DNA of 64,000 nucleotides from Neobacillus dielmonensis (GTDB lineage Bacteria > Bacillota > Bacilli > Bacillales > Cytobacillaceae). The translations under genes and the position numbers were made by a program. Every line of letters begins with the position of its first letter. Position 1 is the first letter of the stretch. Shown here one piece after another: positions 34,317 to 42,276 of the stretch. Where the stretch lies: NCBI RefSeq assembly GCF_000612665.1, contig NZ_HG942029.1:37185-101184 (forward strand). The letters are read 5' to 3'. Below the pieces are notes generated by a model. That model saw only the letters and a list, made by a program, of their open reading frames with translations. It did no database searches and was not told the origin of the DNA.

Positions 34317-35289
34317 CCAACAAGCGGAATCTATTTTACAAGTGCAAGGATTGAAAAAGTACTTTTCGGTAAAAGGATTTAGGAGTAAATCAAAAAACCA
34401 GCAAGTGAAGGCAGTCGACGATGTTTCCTTTACCCTTTATAAAGGGGAAACATTAGGGTTAGTTGGGGAATCCGGCTGTGGCAAAAGTACGACTGGAAGA
34501 GCCCTGTTACGGTTGATTGAGCCTTCTGGCGGCACCGTGTTGTACAACAATGAAGACATCTTAAAAAAGTCACCGAGAGAATTCCGCAAGGTCCAAAAGG
34601 ATATGCAAATGGTGTTTCAGGATCCGTTTTCTTCTTTGAATCCAAGAATCCGGATTGGCGAAAGCATAAAGGAGTCCCTGACGATTCACTCCATTGGGAA
34701 CAGGAATGAAAGGGAAGAAATCGTAATGGACATTCTCGGCAAGGTGGGGCTTCGGTCTGATCACTATTTCCGATTCCCGCATGAATTTTCCGGCGGACAA
34801 CGGCAGCGGATTGGCCTGGCAAGGGCGTTAGTGGCCGACCCTAGTATCCTAATTTTAGACGAGCCGGCATCCGGACTAGATGTATCCATTCAATCGCAAA
34901 TCCTCAATTTATTGCAGGAGCTGCAGGATGATTTTAAGCTGACTTCTTTATTTATTTCTCATGACATGAGTGTGGTCCGCCATATCTCGGATCGCGTCGG
35001 GGTCATGTATCTAGGGAAACTGATGGAAGAGGCGGATACTGATACGTTATTTTCTAACCCAGTACACCCCTATACAAAAGCATTGCTCTCCGCAGTTCCA
35101 ATTGCAAAGGTTGGCAAAAAGCGGGAGCGAATCGTTTTGAAGGGTGAAATCCCGTCCCCTTTAAACCCGCCTTCGGGCTGTATTTTCCACACAAGATGTC
35201 CATTTGCCATGGACGTATGTAAGCAAGTGGTGCCGGAAAAAGTGGAGATTCAAGACCGCCATACCGTGGCATGCCATTTGTATAGTTAG
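34309..35289 (+). CDS. Oligopeptide ABC importer, ATPase (DppF/OppF type)
   Basis: The 326-residue ATPase has Walker A GESGCGKS (about 56-63), signature FSGGQRQRIGLARALVADPS, Walker B LILDEPASGLD, switch His in ISHDMS, and the C-terminal Cys motif (GCIFHTRCPFAMDVC). The extended N-terminus (KKYFSVKGFRSKSKNQQ) is typical of the F-type partner. It overlaps the preceding ATPase gene by 8 bp, so the two are made together. ATG follows AAGGAGGCGGCCCGAC. Confidence 0.94.
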   Translation: MPNQQAESILQVQGLKKYFSVKGFRSKSKNQQVKAVDDVSFTLYKGETLGLVGESGCGKSTTGRALLRLIEPSGGTVLYNNEDILKKSPREFRKVQKDMQMVFQDPFSSLNPRIRIGESIKESLTIHSIGNRNEREEIVMDILGKVGLRSDHYFRFPHEFSGGQRQRIGLARALVADPSILILDEPASGLDVSIQSQILNLLQELQDDFKLTSLFISHDMSVVRHISDRVGVMYLGKLMEEADTDTLFSNPVHPYTKALLSAVPIAKVGKKRERIVLKGEIPSPLNPPSGCIFHTRCPFAMDVCKQVVPEKVEIQDRHTVACHLYS

Positions 35290-35311
35290 GCGGGAAGGAA
35301 GGGAGAAGAGT

Positions 35312-36730
35312 ATGAACATTAACTGGAAACAAGAAGCGGAGCGCCTAAAAGGCGATTATTTAGCAAGTACAATGGAATTTTTAAAGATTCCCAGTGTTTT
35401 AGATGAAACGACCATTGGGGAAAATTCCCCATTTGGTCGCCCGATTGCGGATGCTCTTGAACATATTTTAGACTTTTGTAAAGAGTTAGGGTTCACTGTC
35501 CATAATGAGCAAGGGTATGCCGGGCACGCGGATTATGGTACAGGGGAGGAATTTATCGGCGTTCTTTGCCACGTTGACGTTGTTCCGGCAGGAAACGATT
35601 GGACTTCTCCTCCGTTTCAGCCGGAAGTGAGGAACGGAAGATTGTATGCGCGCGGGTCCAATGATGACAAGGGGCCGACAATGGCTGCTGTCTATGCACT
35701 GAAAATCATTAAGGAGTTAGGTCTCCCATTGAAGAAACGGGTACGCCTTATTTTTGGTACCGATGAGGAAAATGGCGAATGGCTGGGGATTCAAAAGTAT
35801 TTTGAAAAACATCCTGTGCCAACAATGGGGTTTTCTCCTGATGCTTATTTTCCCATTGTGTCAACTGAAAAAGGGATTCTTTCATGTCATTTTATCCAAA
35901 CCTATAAAGCTATTAATGAAAACACTAAAGAGTGGAAGCTAGAGTCCTTTGTTGCTGGTGACCGTGTAAATATGGTGCCTGACCAAGTGGAGGCAGTCCT
36001 TACTGGAAAGGGTGATGTGGCTGCTACGGAAGCTGCATTTGCTTCATTTTTAAAGGAGCATCATATTCCTGGAAGGGCTAAAGTGGAACTTGGCAAAGTT
36101 TCATTAAGCCTAGAAGGCATCTCCCATCATGCAATGGAGCCATATAAAGGGTTAAATGCCGGTCTAGCCATGGCCCGATTCCTTGAAACTATGGAGCTAG
36201 ATGAAAGAGGCCAGCAATTTATTTCGCTTTTATCTAATCACTTCGTAGATGGCTTTTTCGGCGATCAACTAGGCATCTCGGTAGAGGATGAGATTAGTGG
36301 AAGGTTAACAGTAAACCCGGGCACTTTCTATTATTCTGCTGAAAGTCATGCTCAAGTTGGGCTTAGCATCCGTTATCCTGTGACAACGAACTTTGACAGT
36401 GTCATGAATCGTCTGGAAGAGGTAGCGGGTTTATATGATTATATGATTTCACCTGACTTTGTTAACAAGCCGCCACACCATATTGACAAGGACCATGAAC
36501 TAATCAAAGTGCTGCAGAAGGTTTATGAGGAGCAAACAGGCGAACCGGCAGAGTTGCTTGCCATTAGCGGCGGCACCTACGGCCGGGCCATGAAAAGCGG
36601 CGTAGCGTTTGGGCCATTCTTCCCTGGTGAAGTAGATACTGCACACCAAAAGGACGAATATATTGACCTTGAAAACATGAACCGGGCAATGGCCATCTAC
36701 GCACAATCCATATATGAGCTAGCAAAATAA
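35312..36730 (+). CDS. pepV: M20 family dipeptidase, PepV type
   Basis: The 472-residue metallopeptidase carries VLCHVDVVPAGNDWTSPPFQ (metal His, Asp), LYARGSNDDKGPTMAAVYAL (bridging Asp), IFGTDEENGEWLGIQKY (catalytic Glu) and, near the end, FPGEVDTAHQKDEYI (last His). A long lid domain with dimerisation-like features lies at about 190-385, as in PepV. It cleaves dipeptides with a free N-terminus in the cytosol. It starts 22 bp after the ABC ATPase gene, so imported dipeptides are the likely substrate. ATG 35312 follows GGAAGGGAGAAG. A terminator follows the stop directly. Confidence 0.9.
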   Translation: MNINWKQEAERLKGDYLASTMEFLKIPSVLDETTIGENSPFGRPIADALEHILDFCKELGFTVHNEQGYAGHADYGTGEEFIGVLCHVDVVPAGNDWTSPPFQPEVRNGRLYARGSNDDKGPTMAAVYALKIIKELGLPLKKRVRLIFGTDEENGEWLGIQKYFEKHPVPTMGFSPDAYFPIVSTEKGILSCHFIQTYKAINENTKEWKLESFVAGDRVNMVPDQVEAVLTGKGDVAATEAAFASFLKEHHIPGRAKVELGKVSLSLEGISHHAMEPYKGLNAGLAMARFLETMELDERGQQFISLLSNHFVDGFFGDQLGISVEDEISGRLTVNPGTFYYSAESHAQVGLSIRYPVTTNFDSVMNRLEEVAGLYDYMISPDFVNKPPHHIDKDHELIKVLQKVYEEQTGEPAELLAISGGTYGRAMKSGVAFGPFFPGEVDTAHQKDEYIDLENMNRAMAIYAQSIYELAK

Positions 36731-36731
36731 G

Positions 36732-36776
36732 AAAAGGTCTTTCACTTGTAGCTAAAATGGGTGAAGGACCTTTTTT
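36732..36776 (+). terminator. Terminator of the peptide-importer operon
   Basis: A 14-bp stem with one G-U pair (36732-36745 with 36761-36774), followed by a T tract, immediately after the pepV stop. Confidence 0.85.
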
Positions 36777-36875
36777 AATCCATTGGTGAGTTATATGAAT
36801 ATCTAGCCTATCTAGCTGAACCTTCCACACCGATAAGCATATGATATTTTTAGAACTGTGGAGGGAATGAAAAAA

Positions 36876-37403
36876 ATGTATAATGACCCTGGTATGTACG
36901 CCTATCCAAATCCCTATTATCCTTATGCGAATGGACAGATGTACCCCTATGTAAACCAGCCAGATTATCGAACGATGCCTTATGGCCCGCATCATTATGC
37001 TCTTAAGGATTATGGACCAGCGCCATTTGTTGTGAATATTAATGAAGCAGCGAAGCAAAACCAAACCTATCGGACTGCCATTTGGACAGGAAGACACTTG
37101 CAGGTGACATTAATGAGTCTGAATCCGGGTGAGGATATTGGGCTAGAGATTCATCCTAACGTTGACCAATTCTTACGTGTGGAGCAAGGGCAAGGAATTA
37201 TGCAGATGGGGAAAAAAAGAGATCAGCTAAACTTTGTCAGACGGGTATTTGATGATTTTGCCATTATGATACCGGCAGGCACATGGCATAATTTGACCAA
37301 TACAGGCAACACCCCGTTAAAGCTGTACTCCATTTATGCTCCCCCGCAGCATCGACATGGTACAGTCCATCCTACGAAAGCAGCTGCCATGGCAGCAGAA
37401 TAA
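36876..37403 (+). CDS. Cupin-domain protein with Tyr/Pro-rich N-terminus
   Basis: The 175-residue protein begins with a low-complexity Tyr/Pro/Asn-rich segment (MYNDPGMYAYPNPYYPYANG, residues 1-45) like those of spore-surface proteins, then a cupin barrel (about 70-165): motif 1 EIHPNVDQFLRVEQGQGIM with one His and the Glu-like site replaced, and motif 2 IMIPAGTWHNLTNTG. A histidine pair near the end (PPQHRHGTVHP) could also bind metal. Function is unknown; a coat or envelope role is only a guess from composition. I chose ATG 36876, ten bases after GGAGGG; nearer ATG codons overlap that site. It is monocistronic, between two terminators. Confidence 0.75.
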   Translation: MYNDPGMYAYPNPYYPYANGQMYPYVNQPDYRTMPYGPHHYALKDYGPAPFVVNINEAAKQNQTYRTAIWTGRHLQVTLMSLNPGEDIGLEIHPNVDQFLRVEQGQGIMQMGKKRDQLNFVRRVFDDFAIMIPAGTWHNLTNTGNTPLKLYSIYAPPQHRHGTVHPTKAAAMAAE

Positions 37404-37416
37404 ATGTATGTTATCG

Positions 37417-37461
37417 AAAAGGTCTTTCATTAATTGGCTATGCTGGTGGAAGACCTTTTTC
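37417..37461 (+). terminator. Terminator after the cupin gene
   Basis: A 12-bp stem (37417-37428 with 37448-37459, one G-U pair) leading into a T tract. It resembles the terminator after pepV in sequence (AAAAGGTCTTTC arms). Confidence 0.8.
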
Positions 37462-37563
37462 CATGCAGAAAAGCCTTCTAGGACTCGTTCTACTACATAA
37501 TTCCTATTAAAATAGGTATTTCTTCGTATATCCAGCTACTTGAAATATTTGTAAAATTTAATA

Positions 37564-37577
37564 GTACGAAGTCGTAC
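37564..37577 (+). promoter_or_regulatory. Palindrome upstream of the secreted hydrolase gene
   Basis: GTACGA-AG-TCGTAC, a perfect palindrome 23 bp before the start codon, is followed by TATACGAAGG. It may be an operator, or its second half may mask the ribosome binding site. No regulator gene is adjacent. Confidence 0.4.
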
Positions 37578-37600
37578 AACCTATACGAAGGAGGATTTCT

Positions 37601-39451
37601 ATGCTTGGGAGGAAGTTTCGAACGGGGTTAATGGCTTTGGTTATGTCAACGACCATCCTGTCCCCGGTATTATCGAGTGCATCAAAAGCAGCTGCAGCCA
37701 GCTCTTCAACCACTGTCACGAACCAATCAAAAGCAATCACCCAGCCTGTTCAGAAGTGGGACAACACCATGTATGATCGTTTCGAAGAATATTCCAGTTA
37801 CACCACCATGAAAGATGTTAAGATCACCATGCGAGATGGCATTGTCCTATATGCCGACGTCCATATACCGGAAGGGACTGGCCCGTTTCCTGTCATCTTA
37901 ACGCAAACCCCCTACAACAAAAACACCCCAGTGAGTTATCACAAAAATGAATACTTGGTCAAACGTGGCTATGTCCATGTTGCAGTCGATGTCAGAGGTA
38001 CTGGTTCCTCTCAAGGTACATGGGATTCCTTTGGTATTGCCGAGCAGCAGGATGGCAAGGAATTAGTAGAATGGGCGGCCAGCCAGCCGTGGAGTGATGG
38101 GAAAGTCGGTTTATACGGACCTTCTTATATGGGCATCAATCAATTTTTTACGGCGGCCCAGCACCCGAAAGGCTTAAAGGCGCTATTCCCAATTGTTCCA
38201 ATGGCAGATGAATACCGCGACATCGTCATGTCAGGAGGGCTCGTCAATACCGGCTTTATCCCACTGTGGATGGGACTTGTTGCCGGCATGGGGTTGCAGC
38301 CGCCAAGCTATACAATCCAAGACCCACTTGGAGCCGTTTCTGTCCTGCTTAACCATGCGGGGGGACTGATAAACTTCCCGGTCTCATCGATATCATCTGC
38401 TCTTTCTGGAGGGGATTTTGCCTACGATGGTCCGGCAGCCTGGATTCGCTCCCCGTATTATATTGCCGACCAAGTTGACGTGCCTGCCTTTATCTCTGGC
38501 GGACTGCACGACCTATTCCAGCGTGGAGAACCGCTTTTATACGAAAAACTGAAAGCCAAAGGCGTCACGGCGAAGCTGTTAATGGGCCCTTGGACACACG
38601 GTGATTTTGGAAGTGGTTTACCAGGGGATAATGTACCAAGTCTTGACCAGCTTGCCCTTAGGTGGTTTGACCAGTACCTAAAAGGTATTAACACAAACAT
38701 TGAGAAAATTCCCGACGTAACCCAATTCGTACTTGGGGATGGACATTACGAAGTTCAACCTGGCTGGCCTCATGCGAAGGCAAGTGCACAAAAGTATTAC
38801 TTGCGTGGAAATAAAGCTTTAACAAAAGAAATGCCTGCAACAGGTGAAGCATCAAAGATCATGGTCCAGCAGCCGGTAAACGGCATCTGTTCGCAAAGCA
38901 CGTCGCAGTGGACGGCAGGTATGCTTGGTGTCATACCTTGTACAAAGGACAATCGACTGACCGAGTTAACAGAAGTGACCTACACGACGCCGCCGATGTC
39001 GAAAGACTTTAGAATTTCCGGTCCCATCGCGGCAAACATTTTTGCAAAAACAACGGCAAGGGAATTGGTGTTATCCGTCCGGATTACCGATGTGGCCCCA
39101 GACGGAACGTCCACGGAACTGACAGCGGGCTGGCTTGCTGCCTCACATCGGGCAACCGATTCGTCGAAGAGTCGTTACTTAGATGGAGTAAACATTCAGC
39201 CTTGGCATGCATTCACAAAGGAAGCGCAGCAAACGGTTAGACCAAACGAAGTGATGGAACTAAATGTCGAGATTTTTCCTACCAACGCGGTAATCAAAGA
39301 AGGACATAGTCTACGGGTTGCCATCGGACCAAGCGACTTTCCGCATACAGTAGCACCGTTGCCATCGTTATTGAATGGGCTATTAGGGTTTGCCACTATT
39401 TTATCCGATCAATCGCACCCGTCTTCGGTTATTCTCCCAGTAGTGGAATAA
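37601..39451 (+). CDS. Secreted CocE/NonD (X-Pro dipeptidyl-peptidase S15) family hydrolase
   Basis: The 616-residue protein has a Sec signal peptide (FRTGLMALVMSTTILSPVLS, cleavage near ASKAAAA at about 30). An S15 alpha/beta-hydrolase domain follows: YVHVAVDVRGTGSSQGTWDS (oxyanion/nucleophile approach), Ser in YGPSYMGINQ (about 192-201), Asp in SGGLHDLFQRGEP, His in GPWTHGDFGSG. A C-terminal jelly-roll (PepX_C) domain spans about 440-610. Relatives act as acyl esterases, cocaine esterase, glutaryl-7-ACA acylase or X-Pro peptidases; the substrate is unknown. ATG follows AAGGAGG. The lack of a cell-wall anchor suggests release into the medium. Confidence 0.88.
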   Translation: MLGRKFRTGLMALVMSTTILSPVLSSASKAAAASSSTTVTNQSKAITQPVQKWDNTMYDRFEEYSSYTTMKDVKITMRDGIVLYADVHIPEGTGPFPVILTQTPYNKNTPVSYHKNEYLVKRGYVHVAVDVRGTGSSQGTWDSFGIAEQQDGKELVEWAASQPWSDGKVGLYGPSYMGINQFFTAAQHPKGLKALFPIVPMADEYRDIVMSGGLVNTGFIPLWMGLVAGMGLQPPSYTIQDPLGAVSVLLNHAGGLINFPVSSISSALSGGDFAYDGPAAWIRSPYYIADQVDVPAFISGGLHDLFQRGEPLLYEKLKAKGVTAKLLMGPWTHGDFGSGLPGDNVPSLDQLALRWFDQYLKGINTNIEKIPDVTQFVLGDGHYEVQPGWPHAKASAQKYYLRGNKALTKEMPATGEASKIMVQQPVNGICSQSTSQWTAGMLGVIPCTKDNRLTELTEVTYTTPPMSKDFRISGPIAANIFAKTTARELVLSVRITDVAPDGTSTELTAGWLAASHRATDSSKSRYLDGVNIQPWHAFTKEAQQTVRPNEVMELNVEIFPTNAVIKEGHSLRVAIGPSDFPHTVAPLPSLLNGLLGFATILSDQSHPSSVILPVVE

Positions 39452-39461
39452 ATAAACCAAA

Positions 39462-39496
39462 GGGCTGTCCAAAAAGTCTTTGGATAGCCCCCTTTT
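39462..39496 (+). terminator. Terminator made from an IS end
   Basis: GGGCTGTCC (39462-39470) pairs with GGATAGCCC (39482-39490, one G-U pair), followed by a T run. It is also the left end of the IS1182-type relic, so the hydrolase gene now appears to end on transposon sequence. Confidence 0.75.
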
Positions 39497-39525
39497 TTAT
39501 ACTTTTTGGCAGATTCGATTTAGTC

Positions 39526-39621
39526 TGTTGATTTGCGCTCCAGGCGCTTCGCTTTCCGCGGGGAGGCTCCCAAGACTTCTACATCCCGCAGGAGTCTTCG
39601 CGCCTTCCGCTCCAATCAACA
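39526..39621. repeat. GTTGATT...AATCAAC intergenic repeat, copy 1
   Basis: The 96-bp segment starts TGTTGATTTGCGCTCC and ends CGCTCCAATCAACA, with the GC-rich core CGCTTCGCTTTCCGCGGGGAG. Two other copies in this window share the ends and the core. Outer ends pair with each other, giving a folded RNA or cruciform. Repeats of this look are widespread in Bacillaceae intergenic regions; their job is not settled. Confidence 0.85.
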
Positions 39622-39714
39622 GTGTGCAATCTATAAGTTTTGGGCTCCAAATAGCCAAATGACACTTCTTCCGACCGGAACAGCTTTTCCAAAACGGACA
39701 AAGACGCAACCTTT

Positions 39715-40056
39715 ATGAGAATGAAAGAAGGTCATATGAAAAATGGCCAACTTAAGCCTGGGTATAATGTACAAATGGGGACAAGAAATCAATTTATCTT
39801 GTTTTACTCCATCCCATCAACGGCCTACAGAGAAAATTATGTTTATACGGTTAGTGGCGAGAAGAAAAACGATTTGACTTTCTCATTCCAAATGGAACCT
39901 TCTTACACATGAACAAACTAGGAAATTCAAAAAGGATTCGGTCACAAAGTGCACGTCGGAATTGTGGCTATTTCCCACAACATTCTGAAAGTAGCAGGCA
40001 TTCGCCAGCTTTCAAGAAATAATCCTAATAACATAAAAGAAGGTGAAGAAAAATGA
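39715..40056 (+). pseudogene. Transposase remains of the IS1182-type relic
   Basis: The frame from 39715 reads [20 protein letters not shown], the characteristic core of IS1182-family (DDE_Tnp_1_6) transposases. After a break a different frame (to 40056) reads VHVGIVAISHNILKVAG, matching the C-terminal end of the same family. Deletions and frameshifts make it dead. Confidence 0.75.
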
Positions 40057-40107
40057 CTCCACCTTCTTTCTATTAGGGACTTTTGGGACAGCCCCTTCTA
40101 CATTGCC

Positions 40108-40569
40108 TTAAGCTTCTTTTGTTGCTTGATTCAATAGATGATTGGCATACGATATTTCCTTAATCGTTACTGACAGAGCACCCGTTGGGACCTGCAATAA
40201 TATTTGTTCTCCTACATTTTTAAGAAGAAGCTGTCTTCCTACTGGAGACAAAAAGGAGATATAGCCTAAATCTGGGTCGGAATGCTCCGGGAAACAAATG
40301 ACATAATCCTCTGTTTCATCTTCATCATCGTACAATACCGTAACTTTTGTACCGATATACACCTTTGGAAAAAGAGGAATCGTACTTTTTTCCTTGTTTA
40401 TTTTTATAAGCTCCTCCACTTCTAAGAAATAAATAGAGAAAAAGTGCTTTAATCTTTCCTGAATGGGGGTTGATGAGATATAAAGGTCCGTTAGCTCTTT
40501 GATATTTTCATCAATATAGACTAATTGTTGTACAAAGTCTTCCTTACATTGTGGAAAACTATGGTTCAT
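40108..40569 (-). CDS. GreA/GreB-family elongation-factor-like protein
   Basis: The 153-residue protein has an N-terminal helical region (about 1-60, KEDFVQQLVYIDENIKELTD) that could form the coiled coil. The C-terminal GreA/GreB FKBP-like domain reads VYIGTKVTVLYDDEDETEDY, SPVGRQLLLKNVGEQILLQV and GALSVTIKEISY. GreA enters the RNA polymerase secondary channel and helps cleave backtracked RNA. The acidic tip pair of true GreA is not clear in this short coiled coil, so it may be a Gfh/Rnk-like paralogue that binds polymerase without cleavage. The ribosome binding site (GGGACGATCTTCT) is weak. It is monocistronic beside an IS relic. Confidence 0.7.
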   Translation of the reverse strand: MNHSFPQCKEDFVQQLVYIDENIKELTDLYISSTPIQERLKHFFSIYFLEVEELIKINKEKSTIPLFPKVYIGTKVTVLYDDEDETEDYVICFPEHSDPDLGYISFLSPVGRQLLLKNVGEQILLQVPTGALSVTIKEISYANHLLNQATKEA

Positions 40570-40822
40570 AGAAGATCGTCCCTAAACTTGGATTAAAACG
40601 CTTGCAAAACTTGGTTGACTTTTTCATTGCCATTCCTCCTAAATCTAAATATAAAAATAAAACCTTCCCATACAGGAAACAGATAGGTACAGTCATCTGT
40701 ATCCTTTGACTAAAGACAGTTCTTTAGCATGTAGAAGGCTCTATTTTAATTTTACCATAAATAGTGGAGGGGTACCATGATTCCCCAGTTCAGTTCACTA
40801 AACTTTACCAAATGAACCATAG

Positions 40823-40852
40823 TTTATAGGCAGTTATGGTATAATTTATAGG
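40823..40852 (+). promoter_or_regulatory. Promoter region of the CynX/NimT-type gene
   Basis: TATAAT at 40840-40845 is a likely -10. TTTATAGG occurs twice (40823-40830 and 40845-40852), 22 bp apart, bracketing it: two helical turns, as for a dimeric regulator. No good -35 is visible, so an activator may be needed. Confidence 0.35.
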
Positions 40853-40879
40853 TCTGTCAATCAGAAAGGAGCTGCGGCT

Positions 40880-42082
40880 TTGGAATTATTAAATTCAAAT
40901 GCTCAAACTAAATCTACTTATACATATATGCTTATAGCGGGGATTGTCTTAATTGCCTTTAACCTGCGACCGGCGATTACATCTTTGGGTCCGTTAGTTG
41001 GCATGATTCAGAAAGATGTGGGCTTGGCCCATTGGAGCGCTGGCCTATTAATGAGTCTGCCTTTAGTGGTGTTTGCCGTGATGTCTCCTCTGGTTCCTAA
41101 GATCGCTAGGCGGTTAACGAATGAGAGAACCTTGCTGCTAGGTCTGACCTCTCTTTTCGTCGGCATTATCATCCGGTCAATTCCAGTGACGTTTTTTCTT
41201 TTCGCAGGTACACTCTTAGCCGGGCTCGGCATCGCGATTGGAAATGTCCTCTTGCCTGCCGTTGTGAAGGACAAGTTCCCGGAAAGGTTTGGGCTTATGA
41301 CAAGTGTTTATAGCACCTCAATGGGATTAATTGCCTCGTTAGCCTCTGGAATCAGTGTGCCTATGGCTGAGGGGTTAAACTTTGGATGGAAAGGTGCGCA
41401 AATCGTTTGGGCGATACCGGTAATCGTGGCCATTGCCGTATGGGTTTATCTTCTTAAATTTAGCTCAACGAAGGACACCAACTACAATAAAGCAGTTGCC
41501 GGCTCCAGCCGAATGTGGCGCTCACCACTTGCTTGGCAGATTGCCATGTTTATGGGGTTTCAATCGTTTTTATTTTATGTAACGGTCTCTTGGCTGCCGG
41601 AAATTTTACACAGTCACGGGATCAGCTTAGGTACAGCAGGTTGGCTTCTGTCTTTCACCCAGCTTGTCGGACTGCCTGCCAGCTTCTTTATACCGGTTCT
41701 AGCGGCTCGGTCCCAATCACAAGTAGGGATTGCCTCCCTACTAAGCTTGTCTTCTATTTTGGGCTATAGTGGATTACTATTTGGTGACTCTTATCCGATT
41801 TTAATCATCAGTATTATACTAATTGGGATTGCACTGGGAGGCATTTTTCCACTTTCGTTAAGCTTTATGGGACTGCGTACCCACAATGCCCGTCAGGCAG
41901 CAGAATTGTCGGGAATGGCACAATCTTCAGGCTATATTTTGGCAGCCGTAGGACCATTATTTATTGGTTATCTCTTTGATCAATTTTCTTCATGGACGAT
42001 TCCGCTCATCACTTTGATTGTTATATCTTTTATCATACTGATGTTTGGAATGCTGGCAGGACGCAATCGATATATCGAGTAG
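40880..42082 (+). CDS. CynX/NimT family MFS transporter
   Basis: The 400-residue protein has 12 predicted membrane helices and the CynX/NimT hallmark in helix 1 (IAFNLRPAITSLGPLVGMIQ), then RRLTNERTLLLGLTSLFVGI. Relatives handle cyanate or 2-nitroimidazole, and B. subtilis YycB is similar; the substrate here is unknown. The TTG start at 40880 follows AAAGGAG with about 9 bases between. It is followed by a strong terminator. No cyanase or regulator gene is adjacent. Confidence 0.85.
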   Translation: MELLNSNAQTKSTYTYMLIAGIVLIAFNLRPAITSLGPLVGMIQKDVGLAHWSAGLLMSLPLVVFAVMSPLVPKIARRLTNERTLLLGLTSLFVGIIIRSIPVTFFLFAGTLLAGLGIAIGNVLLPAVVKDKFPERFGLMTSVYSTSMGLIASLASGISVPMAEGLNFGWKGAQIVWAIPVIVAIAVWVYLLKFSSTKDTNYNKAVAGSSRMWRSPLAWQIAMFMGFQSFLFYVTVSWLPEILHSHGISLGTAGWLLSFTQLVGLPASFFIPVLAARSQSQVGIASLLSLSSILGYSGLLFGDSYPILIISIILIGIALGGIFPLSLSFMGLRTHNARQAAELSGMAQSSGYILAAVGPLFIGYLFDQFSSWTIPLITLIVISFIILMFGMLAGRNRYIE

Positions 42083-42121
42083 AGCCATCTGTCGGGGAAG
42101 GCGGCTTCCTTGAGGCTTTGG

Positions 42122-42162
42122 ATTTAGGCGTGAATCGTAGTGATTCACGCCTAAATTTTTTA
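42122..42162 (+). terminator. Terminator after the CynX/NimT-type gene
   Basis: A perfect 15-bp stem (42122-42136 with 42142-42156), 5-nt loop, followed by T residues. Confidence 0.9.
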
Positions 42163-42213
42163 CTGACGCATTCACTTTTCCTTCCTTTTTTATTATAAAA
42201 AATTAAGGAAATA

Positions 42214-42233
42214 TTCCCTATTTAAATAGGGAA
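42214..42233 (+). promoter_or_regulatory. 20-bp perfect palindrome upstream of hmp
   Basis: TTCCCTATTTAAATAGGGAA is a perfect dyad 43 bp before the hmp start. In Bacillus hmp is controlled by NsrR and ResD, whose sites are AT-rich dyads; this one has GGG arms unlike the B. subtilis NsrR site, so the regulator is open. Confidence 0.5.
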
Positions 42234-42276
42234 AAGTATAACAGGTGTTTCATTCTAATGGTATGGAGGCGTTAAA

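Larger units (their letters stand above)
39462..40096 (+). mobile_element. Decayed IS1182-family insertion element (copy A)
   Basis: The ends GGGCTGTCCAAAAAGTC (39462) and GACTTTTGGGACAGCCC (to 40094) are near-perfect inverted repeats of the type seen on Bacillus IS1182 elements. Inside lie a GTTGATT...AATCAAC repeat and transposase remains. The element is about 635 bp, far less than a full IS1182 (about 1.6-1.9 kb), so most of the transposase gene is deleted. A related shorter copy is at 57372-57727. Confidence 0.75.

Noticed and set aside
34430..34822. Minus-strand 130-codon frame inside the ABC ATPase gene
   Set aside because: It lies wholly inside a well-supported ATPase gene and is an antisense shadow.
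36564..37097. Long minus-strand frame of 177 codons over the pepV end and cupin gene
   Set aside because: It overlaps two well-supported genes and a terminator on the other strand and has no start signal.
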